A DNA stretch of 64,000 nt, from contig VWZF01007017.1 in assembly GCA_013396755.1 (NCBI GenBank), positions 186,001-250,000 on the forward strand, in the 5' to 3' direction. Below the pieces are notes generated by a model. It was not told the origin of the DNA, did no database searches, and was given only the letters and a program-made list of their open reading frames with translations. The position numbers were made by a program, and so were the translations under genes. Each line of letters opens with the position of its first letter. Within the stretch, counting starts at the first letter, position 1. Source of the stretch: Sclerurus mexicanus. Its lineage: Eukaryota; Chordata; Aves; Passeriformes; Furnariidae. Shown in pieces: positions 14,094 through 28,378 of this stretch.

Positions 14094-14246
14094 GCATAGA
14101 ATCATGGAATATCCTGAGCTGGAAGGGACCTGTGAGGACCCTTGTGTCCAACTCCTGAATCCATACAGGGCATCTGGAAAGGTAAACCATGTATCTAAGA
14201 GCATTGTCCAAAGAGTTCTTAAACACTGGCAGGCTTGGGGCCAGCT
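14094..14246 (-). mobile_element. CR1 LINE 3' fragment, reverse orientation
   Basis: This starts with 'gcatagaatcatggaatatcc', followed by 'gagctggaagggacc', 'gtgtccaactcctgaatcc', 'aagagcattgtccaaagag' and 'ctggcaggcttggggcc'. It is the reverse-complement form of a second CR1 3'-end subtype, different from the copy at 12797. Confidence 0.88.
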
Positions 14247-17200
14247 AATACAGTAATTGTTTTTTGTTGCTGTAAGTAGCAAGTGTGCAATGTTCCATCT
14301 TGCTGTTTAGGCAACCATGCTATAGGTAAGGTTGCAGCACTCAGGAGTGTGTAGCCAAATTCCAGAGGTCTAGAAACCTTAGAAATAATTAGTGGTGATG
14401 AGGATGATTCTTTCGTTCAGCTGTTAGCATTAACTTTTAATATTGAAGAGCAAATAGGGGCCTGGCAGTCAAAAATGCTGAATAAATTGAATTTTACAGG
14501 AGATGCCATGATGAACAATGCTATTGTGACCTGGCTGTTTATTGGGCTGAGTTTGCAATACCACAGTGTTTTGAAAAAATCATTTCCATATGAGCATTGG
14601 TGTGAGATTTTCCTTTCTGAACATACCTTCCTCAGCTTGTCATGGTTTTCACTGCCATGGAGCTGTGAGCAGGAACTTATCTGTTTTCAATTGGTTGCCA
14701 GAACACTCACATACTTAGACTGTGCAGTTAAAACTGATTTATTTTCTGGATATGAAGTTGCAGTTACAAACTTTTATTGAATAGTCATCATTGGTAAAGA
14801 AAAAGCTCAGACACGCTGCAGAGAGGTGAAATGCCTCTGAACCCATGGGCTTTCGTCCGAGTGGTGAAGTAGAGAGCCATCTGCTATCATTCCAAGGGAT
14901 GAGAAGGGCCTAGGACATGCCATCAGCAGCCTGCTGGGAGATCTCAATTGATACTGAATGGTATGGTCTACATGGTAATAGATGTTGGATGGAAAATCCC
15001 GAATAAGGTCAAACCTACCTTTGCTTTTCTTGCCATAGTCCTGCTTCAGAAGGAGCTCTATTCACTGGCCCTGACACCACCACACTGGGCACCAGGGCAG
15101 CCTGAGCTGGGCTATGGGTGTTTACAGCTGGAGCAGGGCTTTAAACACCCCATGCCTCTGCTTTTCTGCCATTTCTTGCTGGACAGCATGTACCTTCGGG
15201 CACAGATAGGGTGTGGAGAGAGCGCTTGTGTTGGGAAAGAAAACAAAGACCCTGGACATCAAAGTTCAGTCTCCTGCTATGGCATGACATCTGTGTGCAC
15301 TCAGGTCAATTCAGCCACTTGTTATGCCTCAGTTCATCTTCTGCAAAATGGTGCACAGCCACAATACTTAGGGGTTTTACAAGGAAAAACATACTGGGAA
15401 GTTGAGCAGCTTCTGCCTGAGTCCTGGAACCACATCAGGTCTCCTGGAGTTCCCTGAGTGTTCCGCTTCTGCCGATCGTGGTGGGAGTCCGTGGTCCCTC
15501 AGCACAGAGGAAAGGTTCAGATTAACAACTGTATATTTCTTATGCTCACATTCATCTGTCAGCTTTGCTCAGTCTCCCAGCATGATTAAGTCATCCGGGA
15601 ATGAGTGGAAAGAGCTGGGTTTGTAATCAAAATGGGAACACATGGCTGAGTTTCCTTTTACCTGTTGCAGAACGTGGAGCATGGGGCATGTATGACATGA
15701 GCTAGATGTAAACTTCCAAGAGGAACTGGGTAATCATCTTGGCAATACTGCCTGGGGCTCACTGGTTGCTTTTGATGCAGCTATAGGGTTACCAGAGAAT
15801 TGCTCACATCCCTGTGGTGGTTGGAATCCTGGGATTTTGATGACATTTCCTTTCACTCTCTCTATCTCTTCTATTCATATTTGTAAGAGGGCATAAGTTT
15901 TTAATTTGGTTAAAGGAGTCCTAGTCATGTTTTCCCTCAGATTCTTTCTCAAGGAATCAAAACCAAAAACAAGAGAAGCTTGACAGAATTTTGGCTCTAG
16001 TCTTTGGCAGGTATTGAGTCAAAATGCAGTGCGAAAAGTGTAAGCTCACACTCTTTCCACCCGCATTGAGTAGCAGTAATAATGGATTGCAGTATTTGGT
16101 TTGAGTATCAGCTGCTTTTGCAGTCAAACCCCAGTGTTTCCAAGTGTCTGGCTGGAAGTTTCTCTGGGTTTGGTTTTGCCCACAGATGTGCAGGTCTGTG
16201 TCCAAGGCTTCCAGCTGGCACCCATGGGGCTTCATCACACCACGGGCACCCAGGGATCAGTGACACAGGATGAGCCCCCTTAGACAAGAGTGTAATTTAG
16301 ACAGGTTTTGGAAGAGCTCAGCCTGCCTCAAAGACCGCCTTGAGAAGTTTCAGTCACTGGTGCTTGCAGAGCAGCCACCCAAGGCTCTGCTCTGGATTCA
16401 CCTTCAAAGAGCATTGGTCAGCAAGAGAACTGGCTGTGGCAAAGGTGTCTGGTGATGTATCAGCAGGTGCTTTACCTGCTGCTTTGAGCATATCACAGTC
16501 ACCCTCTGAGGTTAAAGCTCATGTTAAAAGGGCAACTGTGGTTTGCTGGTTGAAAGATGGGCAAAATACAGCACCCAAAAGTGGGGTGTATGTTTAAGTC
16601 ACACAGAGAATCTGCAGGAAATCAAAAGATAGAAATCAATTCTCCCAAGTCTGGGGCCTCAGCTACAATTACAAACCTGTTTTACTTTCACTTACTTGTA
16701 CTGTCATCAAAATCTGATTTTGTTAAATCCCTAAAGGTCACAGTGCTCCCTGTAGCAGGAATGAGACAGTGCAATGGCCCATTGCCTGCTGCACTTGGCA
16801 TGATAGAACTGCTTGTGTTAGTATGCGTGTTTATATAGCCAGAAAACTCTTCTTGTGGTTTACTTTTCCTTGCTCCAGTAGTACATTCTTCATCAAATAA
16901 CTAAATCTTGACAGCCCACTGAAACCCACCATCTATTCTCAGTTTGCTCAAAGACTGACCTGAACAGGAGTGCTTTGATGCCAGACTCTGACTTGTGGAT
17001 GTGTACCTCACTCCAGATTTAGGACTGTGTAACCTGGGCGATGTCTGTGTCACAGTTGTGTGTTGATTGTTTGTGGTACATGGATTTAAGCTGCTAACGT
17101 GGTGGAAGAATTCAGAGCCATCCTTCTTACTGTCAGACAAAAGATCACTATGGTTTGGGAACAAAAGAAGTATTTGTGAAATTTTCTCCTTTGGTTTTGC

Positions 17201-18398
17201 CCTTAATCCTTTTTCTGACCCAGGTCCAGGAGCGGTATCAGCCAGTGCCAGGAGGTCTGAGGCCCCCAGGTCTCCTCAGCAGACTCTCTGCATTGGTGGG
17301 AACTTTCCTGTGTCACAGCTGGAGACTGATGTGATGCTTCCTGGGATGCCCCAGGCTTTTGCTGGGTGACACTAGTGTCACCTTGGCTGGGACCAACACT
17401 GGGGGAGCAGGAAGGGGACAGAGGGACTCGTGCTCCGAAATGCAGAGAACTGAAATTATTTGGCTGGGCGCTTTTCACCCAGCTCCAATTTTAATATTTT
17501 AACATTGTATTTAAACACAAACTGATGAACAAACACTTCTGGACTGTCTCATCTGTAGCTGTGAAGAAGATCTGCATCTTTTCCACAGAGAGGTAGTGCT
17601 GTTGTGCCTGTCACTTTAGATTTAACTTCTAGTCTTTTAAAATGTATTTTTTCAGTTGATTTGTGTGCTACTTTAATTTTCTATTTCCTGCAAACAACAT
17701 AATAATGAGAATTCCAAACAATTATTATAATAATGGTATGAAGAGCTGATGGGTACTATCAGTTGTAGGAAGAATCTGAGGCATGTCTGATAAGAAACTC
17801 ACTGAAAATAATGACTTTATATGATAACCAAATAAGAAAAAGGTGGCTTGGGATTCACCTATTTGAGTAAGAACCTATGCTCAGTGTCTTGTAATTTTTA
17901 ATTTTCATACTCCCCATTTTACATTAACCTTGTGAAAAATTAATTTCCTAATTTTATTTTCATCCTTGCTGTTTAACACTGCAGGAGACCAACTTTTCAC
18001 TTGGGTGTTCCTTCAGGCCCTAGACTGTGCTGCCAATGGAGGGAAGGGTCTGAGGAGGGGTCTGAGTTTGCTTGGGGACTGCTCCATTGCTGTTTTTCAT
18101 TCACTCCAAGCTTCAGGGACAGTGAATTTCTTTGTTTTATTATTGTTTTCTCCCCAAGCACCAGTTCATCATGGTAGGTTTCCTGCCCATCCCCGTGTCT
18201 CGTGCTGCTGTTGTAAGCACAGGAGAAGCACCGTGGAGTTGGGAGTGGTGCTTCCAACCCCAGGGAGCTCTCAGTCTCTGTCTCTCCCTTCTCATTTTTT
18301 TAACGTGGAATAGCTACACTTCCCAGAGTCACTGTGCTGCTGCCAGGACCCCTGATTTCCTTGGCATTATCTCTATCCAGGGTTAATAATATTGTACC
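14247..18398. other. Intergenic sequence, no gene seen
   Basis: The longest open frame (14948-15457, plus) has no recognised domain and lacks flanking splice sites. The rest is ordinary mixed-composition spacer, with an AT-rich stretch at about 17620-17960. Confidence 0.5.
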
Positions 18399-18446
18399 TT
18401 TTTTTTTTTTTTTTTTTTTTTTAAACAAATTATGACGCTCNNNNNN
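18399..18446. repeat. 24-base T run followed by a 6-N assembly gap
   Basis: A run of T occupies 18399-18422, and six N follow at 18441-18446, immediately before another short T run. The N block marks a place where the assembly could not be resolved, plausibly because of the homopolymer. The real length here is uncertain. Confidence 0.9.
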
Positions 18447-21400
18447 TTTTTTGTTGAAAACTACTAAGAGCGTTCTCAGAGTGCACTGGGACTCTGAATT
18501 ACAACGTCAACAGCCGTGGCAGTTTCACTTCTTTGTAATGAGTTGCAGTTACTAGAACGCAAATGACTCCCTCTGACTCTGCTTTTGCTCAGATCTCTCC
18601 TGTGCTGCCTTCCTTGAAAATCAATTTGCTTGTCCTTTCCTTGTTTCCTTATAGCCCGTCTGAAGACACTGAAGATGTGGACAAAACACAAAACTGTGTA
18701 ATTGGGGGATGCCCCTAGAACTGCTTCACTTACTAATTAAAGTCCAGTGAGTCAGCTGCAGATAGTGAAGACAATTATAATCACCAAGCTGAATTTCTTT
18801 CTTTCCAACCATTTATTTCTGTCAATATTAAGAATTTTGGAGTTGGCACTGAGACCCCTTTGCTGTGCAGTGGTAGAACTGCCTGGCATGTTTCAGGCAC
18901 AGCTGGAGTGTTTGCTCTTCTTTAGCTCAGTTTTGGAGACAGGTTTTCTATCTCCATATGCCACTTTGACTGATTTATGTTCATTGTTTGCCTCGATTTT
19001 TTTGAAAAACTTTTCAACTTACCACTTTCTGACAATGAAAAAAACATATGCTAGAAATTGTGCATTACAGAAAGGTCAAGGTCAGTCCAAAGATTTCTTC
19101 TTGAAATGTGGCTGAGGAAGCAGGTTTCACCGTGTGCCCTGAGGATCAGCAGACCTGTATACCCATCAGTCAGTGACAGAAGATAACTCCAGAGTCAGGG
19201 GACTGAAACCTTCATCTTCTTTCCCAGAATCATTGAATTCAATGTCAATGAACAATTGGATGGTGTGGAAATCCCAGAATCTCTCAATGCCTGTGCTATG
19301 TAAGCCTCTAATTAGATTAAAATGAAGGGAGGGATGAGGAAAGATACTCAGGGAATCAGGCTGCCATGAGCCTGCTATTGACAGACTTACCCAAAGAAGC
19401 TGTGCTGTTTGGCTTCAGTGAATTATAACCTTAACTGAAAGATTTATAAAGATATATAAGAACATGTTTGGCACTTCAGGCTGTTTGAAATTTCTACCCT
19501 GAATTTTTTATTGGTTCCAGCTCTAAAATAGTGCAAGTTATTTCTGTAACTCTCTGAACACTTTTGATATGGAGTAGTTATACATCCTATCCCTAAACAG
19601 CTGTACATGAATAGTGTTTTCTATTCGATTCTGCAGAGGCTGAAGAACTCCACAATGATATGTTGCAGACGCCTGAAAATTAGCGGAAGCAGGAAAAGAA
19701 AGGCAATGCAACAGTAAATCACAGATTCAAGGGGAGTGAACTGAAGTAGTAAACCCAGAATTATTGACTGAAGGTTCATTACTGTGTGCTGTGAATGTTG
19801 TACAATTAAAGAATTGGGCCAGATTTCCTGGGGGACACTGGTAAAATCCCAGGGTTTTTGTGACAGCCATGTCAATATAGCTCAAAGGAAAATGTGAAGC
19901 TAGAAATGTTTATGGTTAGGTATCAGCAACTCAAAGGAAACAAATTGTGTGGTTGCCAATGTCACAAAGCTCCCTGTGAAGTCAGCAATTAACGCTCATG
20001 TGTCACTCCCAGGAACAACTGCTGTGGATGGAGTGTCAGGAGGGCTGCTCAGGGTGCCTTGTTCTATCATGCTGCTCTAGCATCAGGTCCCTGCTCCCAC
20101 CCTGACAGTTATACCTGGTAACAGCTCGGGATTCAGTTCTTCAGGTGCAGGTGAAGAGTGGACATCCAAATGAGTTATTCACAATGGTTCTCCAAGTTCC
20201 TGGCAGCATCCAAGCAGCTTTCCTGGCAGTCACAGGTCCTGAGAGCTCAGTTCTCAGCCATGTCTGTCCCCTTCTGCCAGAGAGCAAACTTGCAACAAGC
20301 TGCCCAGCACTGCAGCAAATTTTTATATTAAAATAGATGATAATGAACTACAGAATTTTAGGACACCTATGCATGGCCCATTTTTCTAGTGACATGTCTC
20401 CGTACCTCCTGTTCCACCAATTTTTCTGGAATTTCAGCAGTGGACTTTTAGTGATACCAGAAAATCCCTGTGTCTGTAGGAAGCCAGATGAACAAGAACA
20501 TGACATGTAGCTGTAGACTCCTGTGACTGATCACTGATGTCACAAGGCTGTCTGGGGAATACATGTTCCTTTATTACTTCATTTTCTCAGCCCTGAGGAG
20601 GCTGTAGGGGCACTTGGGCAGTGGGTGTGGTAGATGGTTTTAGATAGCACTGTAAAGGTCTGCTCACAAGGTAACCTGTGGCCATTACAAGATGTTTTCA
20701 GCCTTAGTTGCTGCCTGTTCTTTTGGAAGGATGCAAGCTAAGAAACAGTCACTTGTTCTGTCTGATATTAACCAGAAAAACTGGATCCGAAGGTGAGCAA
20801 ATGGATCTCTCAAAGTCTCAGAAGCAAAGACTGGTGTCTTATGTTTTAACACTCTGTGGACTGGTCAGTTTGTTGGGATCAGTAACTTTTCCCCCTCTGG
20901 GCTGGATTGATAAAAATAGAATCCCCTTTGATGCGCATCTTTCTGGGCATTTCCTTTGGGAGCAGAAAGCTGTCTAGGGATCTGTTCCCAGTGTCCCATG
21001 CGGCTCCTGTATGCTGCCCTGTGCAGAATATAAATGTTTTCTTGCAGACAGACCCATGAAGCAAAGATGTGGGGTTTTCCTTGAAGTCGGAGTTTGCAGG
21101 ACCTGCCTTGTCCTTACCTGAGGCTGTGTCCAGCACAGCGTGCCAGCAGTGTGTTGTGTGTTAAACAGAGGTTTGTACTCTGTGCCAGGCTGTAAAATGT
21201 CTATGATGTGAGTCATCCCACCAGGAACAGACCCCAAACAATCAACAGCTCATTGCATTGTGTCAGGAATAAAGTTTGGACAGGAAACGGGGTTTTTTTT
21301 GGCTTCAGCAGACAAAGTGAACCTCTTGTGAAAAGAATGTGAAAATTCAAGTGGAAAATGTGGAAGGAGGGAAGAATGTATGAATAAAGCTGAGAAACAG

Positions 21401-24400
21401 ACTCACTCCTCTGGCACAAAATGTGAAGAAGTCTTTCCAGCTGGTGGTGGGGGACCCAAAAGCAATGAGGTGGTCAAAAGTGAATAAACTAAATTGCCTT
21501 TTTATTCCCATTAGTATGACTCATTTTCAAGTAAGTTGATAATATACAGTATATTATAAAATCCCTTTTGGGTGACAAGAGCAAGAACAGAAAGCAGATT
21601 CTGTGTTTGTCAGACCCATATTATCCACGTTTCACTGGTGAAAACAAGCAGAGCAGGCAGTGTGTTTGAACGGGGCTGTAGGTGTATACAATGAGCTCAT
21701 CTGGGTCCAGGTGCAGCCAGCAAGGAAACATCTGATACTGCTGAGTTCATTAAGCTTCAGATGCTGGTACTTCTAAAAAGTGAGTTATTTAAAGTAAGTC
21801 TAAATACCGAGCAAGAAAGAGAACTGCCTTTTATAGCTCGAGAAGTCATGGACTTTCTCAATATAAATACAATTAACCGTTTCATACATTTGCACACCTG
21901 AAGATGGTTTTGATGATGTAGAACCTGTGACATTATCTCTCTATACTCTGCTGATGCATGAAACTGTGACAGCATTGCCTGCCTCTAGTTTTACCAAAAA
22001 CCACACTTGAGCTGTCCTCTGACTGCAAAACAGGCCCTCCCACACACAATTCAGGGATTATTCCCAGCTGCTCTTTGCAGAACTCATCTTGGTGATTTTC
22101 CTCCCTTCACAACTCTGGGCTATTTTTGAGAACCAACCCAGAAGGGTGTCCAGCCCATGCCATGTTAGAGCAGGAGCCGAGCTGTCCTCCTGCCCAGGGT
22201 GGAGTGGTCCTGGCCACCGAAGAGGCTGGGAGCAGCTTGTTCCCACCAGCTGTTGGGTGTCTGTGTGTGTACCTGGTGCAAGAAGAGCTGATTGCTTGTG
22301 TTCATGGCTGTGTTGAGAACTGGTCTTGAGTAAGGAAATTGGTTCAGGCTAAGCAAAACAGTAATTCAGTATTAATAAGGAAGACAGGCCTCCTACTGCA
22401 CTCCAAATTAGTTTTTTTCTACATTATAAAGCAGGAATTCATATTTTCACTGTTTTGCCTTCTTTTTAAAACTATTTTCAATTTTAAGCCATCTTTAACA
22501 TTGGTAAAAAAATTAAGGCAGTAAATGGTCTCCGTTGTAATGCTGTTAAATGTGGGGACATCCGTGTAGTTTAACAAATTTGGGAGGGTTAACAAAACTT
22601 CAGACCAAGTTCCATTGTCTTCACATGTTTATCCTCTTAAATGCAGACAACCAAATCACTTCAGATTTTAAAGGCTGTTTTACACTTTTTTTCTCAGTTT
22701 CTAGTATTAAAGAAAACTCTTCACAAATAATGTCTAAAATTCTTATAGTCTGGCCTTTGCTGGAGTATTTAGATCCTGAAATGTGTCAATTGTACCTCTT
22801 GAGTTCCTTTGTGCAGGACTAGAAAAAAATTACCCGAGGTCAAGTTCTGTTTATACAGTGGACTGCTCTTGCAGAATTACCTTCTTGAGTTAATAGCTTC
22901 CTTTTGGATGACATTTCTGCCAGAAAGAAGACAAATTGGCTAAGGTCAGCATGTGGATCAGCTCAGTGTGTAGGAGGAAATTGTAGTGGATCAGCTGAAT
23001 TGTGGCAGGTCTGGGGCAGCACTGGGCAGCATCGTCCCATACTGGCAGCCTGGGCTCTGCACCGGGGTCATGCTGCAGTGTGGCCAATTCCAGCCATTCC
23101 AGAGTCTGAGGAATTCAGCTGGTGTAGTGACAGTGAATTAAATCAGTGGAACAATACTTTTGGCCTAATTCTGACGTGTGCAGTGATCCCCCGGACTCCT
23201 TGTGTTAAATCCAGCATTACCTGGCCATATCCAAAGCACTCACAGGTCTCGGCAGATGTCACACAGGGTGATATTCCTGCACCTTTCTCCCAGTCACTCT
23301 TGCAACCTTCTTTGAAATCATTGTCTTACAAGTTGTTGGAAGCTGAAATCTCACAGCTGGGCCTGTTCTCATCATCCACAATGGCAGGAAGGGGGATGCT
23401 GAATTTTCTTTCTGATGTGTGACATCAGGGCACAGGACTGATGGACCCATAAGATCCCATAATCCTACTCTTGATGACCTTGGTCCTGTTCTGTGTACAT
23501 CTGCATGTTCTATAGAACACATGGTGTTATCTTATACAGAACACCTTATGTATTTATTGTATATTTAGCATTATTTGTTTTACTTATATGTGAGAATCCA
23601 AGTGAATCTGAGTTGCTGGGGAATAGTTCTGCTGAAGTCAGTGGCTTTATATTGTACGGAACTGTTGGTAAGAAAGTAGTGGGGACTACAGACACTGGTC
23701 ACAGTGGCATCAAAACCTTTGCAGAGGCTTTGCAGAGGTGCTTTGGAAAGTGGAGCTGCCCCTCAGCCCCATGCCCATTTCACACCGTAGCCCATTCCCT
23801 GGGGTAGGGGCAGCTTGGGCCACCGTTGCAGTGATGTTGCTGCACCTCAGCCCCATTCAAAGTGCACCCCCACAGCCTGTGCATGGGGGGAAAAACCTAA
23901 AGCTCAACTACATCATGTTTAAAATGATAGAGTTACCTTTTCCCTTTGCAGATTCTTCTATTTATTCTGTGTTCTACAACAAGAAATATAAAAGCCTCCT
24001 TTTAATTAAGCTCTTTATCCTTTGAAGTTATTTTGTTTTGTTTTGTTTTTTTTTGCATGTTGGTGATGTAATTTATGTAAATAATCATCTATCTATGAAA
24101 GGAGTGTGTCTGTCAAAAGCTAAAATAAAAAACATCCGTCATTTTGAAGTGATTAACATTCTCCAGATGTTTAAATCATCAGATTTCAGGAGTTTCCCTT
24201 TGTTGTGATAATGATATAGTATCCAGAACAAGAATGTTTACTTTTTTGTAGAGGTCAAACACAGATTTTTCACAATCCTATTAAAGCATGCAGTTTATTG
24301 TAATTGTATGTGTAGATGAAAGCATATGCAGTTATTATTATTTCCCTTAATTGTAAACTGCTGCCGGTAATTTTACTGTAAAGCTGAAACAAAAGGAGCA

Positions 24401-26415
24401 TAGTTGAAAGGACCACCACTGCCCACTTATGTAATCAATTTATAGATGTCAAGTTTGTACCAAGATGGTTATCCCTCTCCCTCGAAGCACCAGTGACAGG
24501 CTACCACCCTGCAGCACACCCCCTTCTTTGGGGGGCTGCCGGGGCTACAGAAGATGTAGCTGATAATGTTAAGTGACAGCTCTGAAGCGCTGCAGTCCAG
24601 TGTGCTCAGCTTCAGGGTGCAGGGAGGAAGGAGACACACATTCCTCGCTCCTCCTGGACGCATGGCTGACCAAGAGAACTTTACCTGTCCTTCGCTGGCC
24701 AGCCTGCTGTGGTGACTGGAACCACAACACCTTGATGGAAGGAAAAGGAGGGGTGTAGTCACAGAAAAGGGGTACATATGTGAAAAACGAATCATTTCCT
24801 TTCCCTTTCATGGTCCTTGCAGAGCAACACCCTTCAATTCCTAAAACTGGCCAATGCACAAGACACATGTGGATCCAGCAAGCAACCCCATTGGCAAACT
24901 GCTCAGAGCTGACAAAATACACCCAGAGAGAGTTCTGAGGGGGCTCATGAGTGACAGCAACTGGCCAACCATTTTCAGTGTTTGTTTTTAACAAAACCTC
25001 TTCTGAAATATAAATTTAGAAAAAATTCCCTAGAAAAATACTAGATAGTTGTACCAGCCAAATAACTACTGCTTCTGCCCCAAGATTTAATTTGAGATGA
25101 AATGTTATCTAAGGATTAGTAATGTAACATTAGAAATTTAACAGTTTTTCAGTTATGGAAGGTTCTTGTCAGATGAGCAGTTACACTGTGGGATCATGGC
25201 AAAGGCAGGAGCAAGCTGGGGCTGTGACCATCGCTGCTCTCTTCCTCCAGTTCTCCTTCAGGGCTGATTTCAACACCCACCTCCTTCGTAGCTTCAAACA
25301 GAATGTTCTTAGAAAGAGCCACAACCTGCTGGAGCAATTTTTTCCCTGTCCCACCCAGAACTTCCTCTAAAGCTGCCTTTGGATGGAGTCAACAAGGGGA
25401 AATTCCAGCTGTGTGCCAGGCTCCAGTGCACGCTGGGAGGAGTGTGCCTCTTCCCAAACATTGTTTCATCCCCTTGCTGGCCTTTCCACCATGGGGAAAA
25501 AGGCAGATAAGTGAAAACTGTGTTTTGTGGAAGAAGAGAATTTCACTCTGTTTCTCTCCAGGGACCCTTACAATACCACACATGTTTAAGTCTCTAAAAT
25601 GTTTGTCTATTTTTTTTTATCTGGCTCCTTGGATCTGATCTTGCCTCAGGCAACATGGATTAGAAAGCTTGCTGCAGTATAACTTTGTAAGTCTAAACTG
25701 TCCTGAAGTACATTTTCTGTAGCAAGCAACCTTTACAGGATCATATATGGACTTAGGATGGCCACAATAATTAATTAAGAACTTTAAGATTTATTTTCAA
25801 ATAAACTAGTGAATTCCACCAGAGACTTGCTGAATCTGAGCCAGACTAGCTGAGGAGCTGGGATGCATGAGGAGCGAGAAAATACACACACGAGTGAAGC
25901 TCTGACTGCTGATCCCAGAGCAGCTGGGGAGGCAAAGGGGCATAGCACGAACATGGGCACAGGGCATGGGACATGGGTGTGGGACATGGTACAGGAAGGT
26001 AGGGGGATGGTGCAGACAGAAAGGTTATTGCTGGCTACATTTCAATATTTTGATTGCTCTTGGATGACTTCTGTCACCCAAACTTGCTTGCACTCACCTC
26101 AGACAGGAGAGACAGACAAGGGTTAGGGTTAAGGTTCTCTTCTCCACTTCCATTGTCATGATTGTACCAGATGCATTAGCACAACTTACAAAGCTGATAA
26201 TAAGTGGTCAGAGCTCATTGTCAGTTTCCTGAGCCCTTACCCATGGAGGTGATGAGCTGTGTGGGGTCTGGCTCTCCATTCCTAGAGCTTCTGTGGGGCT
26301 TGGATGCTCCACCAGCTTTGTGGGCACAAATACCTCACTGGTAAGTGTGGGCATGAGGATGGGGTCAAATACTCACTCCATCCTCCCTAGAAAGCAGTGC
26401 AGCTCAGAATACATG

Positions 26416-26432
26416 TAATTAATTATGCAAAT
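26416..26432 (+). promoter_or_regulatory. POU octamer fused to homeodomain site (candidate)
   Basis: TAATTAATTA (26416-26425) runs directly into a perfect octamer, ATGCAAAT (26425-26432). TAATTA is the core bound by LIM- and paired-type homeodomain proteins; ATGCAAAT is the POU consensus. Only sequence supports this, and such sites also occur by chance. Confidence 0.3.
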
Positions 26433-27421
26433 GCTTCTGTTACAGATGAGTCGAGCTGCTCAGATGGGCAAGTGCAACGAGGTACATTTGTCTAAGTAGA
26501 AGGAAAATGAGCAGATGGGTTTGGTTCTCAGCCCTGGGATCAATGGGAATAAAATGGTTCTCAGCAGGAGACTGATATTAGTAATGTCCAGTATAATAAT
26601 GAATTAAAGTCAAAGGCTCTCTTCTGTCTTTGTCCCACCTTAGCATTGCACAACAGCCCTGTGCAGATTCTTTGAACTCTTTGTGCTTGTTAAAAAGGTA
26701 AATACACTGCAGCACAGCTTTCTGTTTTGGATTTAAGGGTGGTTTCTTAATTGCTTGTGATGTCTTGGCAGAAATGAACCTTTTGTCATCACTGGTAGGT
26801 CACACCCCAGGGTGCCTTCTGCAGAGCAGTTTCTCCCATTTGTTGCCGAGGGCTCGTGGCGCGGTGTCCTGGTGTTGCCTTCAGAGGACAGCACATGTAG
26901 ATGCTCTGCAAAAACATACATTTTGGATTTGCTGTGCATTCTCTCTGAGCCTGCTTAAAGTGAGGTTTTCCTGGTTAATGCTGAAACAGATGCTTCCCTT
27001 TTCTAAAGTAATTTCTTTGAGAGTCTTCCATTCCCTCATTCACCCTGGCTTGCTAGTTGGCCTGGGAGATGAGCTGGTCATGTGGCTGATGTTCTCCTTA
27101 ATGTACTAGACCCTCCAAACTGATGCTTTGTAAAACAAATGGCTGCAAAACAGCTGAGTTACAGACCTGCACTAAATACCTCTTCTGCTGCATTTGCAGT
27201 CTCCAGCTCCAGAAAATATTAGTTCTGTTATTTTTACACTTCCTGTTCTTGCACACAGTTGCCAGCATTACTCTTCTAATGCAGCATCACATAATGGCAT
27301 TATTTGGGATTACAACCTGACCCCTGCACTCCCAGGGCCTGTGACACCATTGCAGTTGGGGATTTGGTGCCTTTCCATTCACCATGGTTTTAGGGATGTA
27401 CCAGCAGCCCATGGAGATGTG

Positions 27422-27446
27422 TTTTATTTATTTATTTATTTATTAT
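27422..27446. repeat. (TTTA)n microsatellite
   Basis: About six tandem copies of TTTA, seen directly. Confidence 0.9.
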
Positions 27447-28100
27447 AGGTGTATATACTGACATAGAGTTCCTGCCTGCAATTGCACTATGAGCCAAAAT
27501 TCAACTATTTCAGAACAGTAGTGATTTAAAGGAATGAAATTGATGTCTGTGTCTTCCTGAAAATGTGCTGCTGTGCTCCTGACCTGGAGGTGTTGGCAGG
27601 TTCTGTGGGTTGGACTGGAGCAGAGTGGCCCTGCTGTGGCTCTGTTGCCTTTTCTGCACTGGCTTCACTGGCTGCTCCTGGGTGTGGATTTGGGGCTGGG
27701 TGAGCCCCAGGGTCTGCCAGGCACCAGGCCCTCAGCTGTGCTACACATCTCTAGAGCCAGTTTGGGAGGAGCTCTAAAGTAGAACATGCCAGCAAAACAG
27801 ATGATTTCTGGAAAGGAATGGTATAAATACAAGTTCTTGGCTCAAATCTGGTTTTCAGGCAAACAAAACTCTAAACTCTAGTGCCCAGACACCCATCAGT
27901 GCTTTTGGCTACTTCAGTCCTTTGAAAAAGTCACTTCCATTCCTATTTCTCACGTAATTACGGATCTGATATGTGTGCGGAGCCAGATGACAACCAGCCA
28001 GCTTCAGCTGCCTTCTTTGAACTTCATACTTGGAACCAAAGTTCACACAATATTTTCACAGACATTCATCCCCCTCCCTGTCACAGTAACACCCCCCTCC

Positions 28101-28104
28101 CACA

Positions 28105-28135
<31 letters not shown>
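28101..28135. repeat. (CA)n tract followed by an 18-base A run
   Basis: CA dinucleotides fill 28101-28117 and then A runs from 28118 to 28135. Another A-rich tract lies at about 28352-28371. Confidence 0.9.
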
Positions 28136-28378
28136 GGGAAAGAAAAAGCATAAGGAAGGAAATGTGCGGGAGGGGAAAAGACAAACAAAAAATGTAGTTC
28201 ACTTAAAAATATCTCTGCTTGATGGAGGCTAAAAGGTGGCAGCTGTGCCAAAGTAGTGGACCCTAAATCGCTGAGCAAAAAAGCAGGGAAGGCTCTGATT
28301 GCTCCCAGTACTGCGGTGAATGTGTGCTCTCAGCCACAAATCAAGCAAGCATAAAAAAAAAAGAAAAAAAAAGACTCA

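Larger units (their letters stand above)
18447..28099. other. Intergenic sequence, no gene seen
   Basis: No exon with recognisable similarity was found. The 172-codon open frame at 22904-23422 and the 141-codon minus-strand frame at 24569-24994 look like chance. The AT-rich stretch 24040-24440 has the texture of conserved non-coding DNA (several ATTA/TAAT cores), which I cannot test. A (TTTA)n array lies at 27422-27446 and an octamer/homeodomain composite at 26416-26432. Confidence 0.5.

Noticed and set aside
14948..15457. 169-codon plus-strand frame
   Set aside because: Composition and context look like chance; no family resemblance.
21539..21557. 19-bp AT palindrome (ATAATATAC-A-GTATATTAT)
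   Set aside because: AT-rich palindromes of this size occur by chance in AT-rich spacer; no other signal nearby.
22904..23422. 172-codon plus-strand frame
   Set aside because: No conserved motif, no splice or promoter context.
26118..26136. Telomere-like gggttagggttaagg
   Set aside because: Only about two units; too short to count as an interstitial telomeric repeat.
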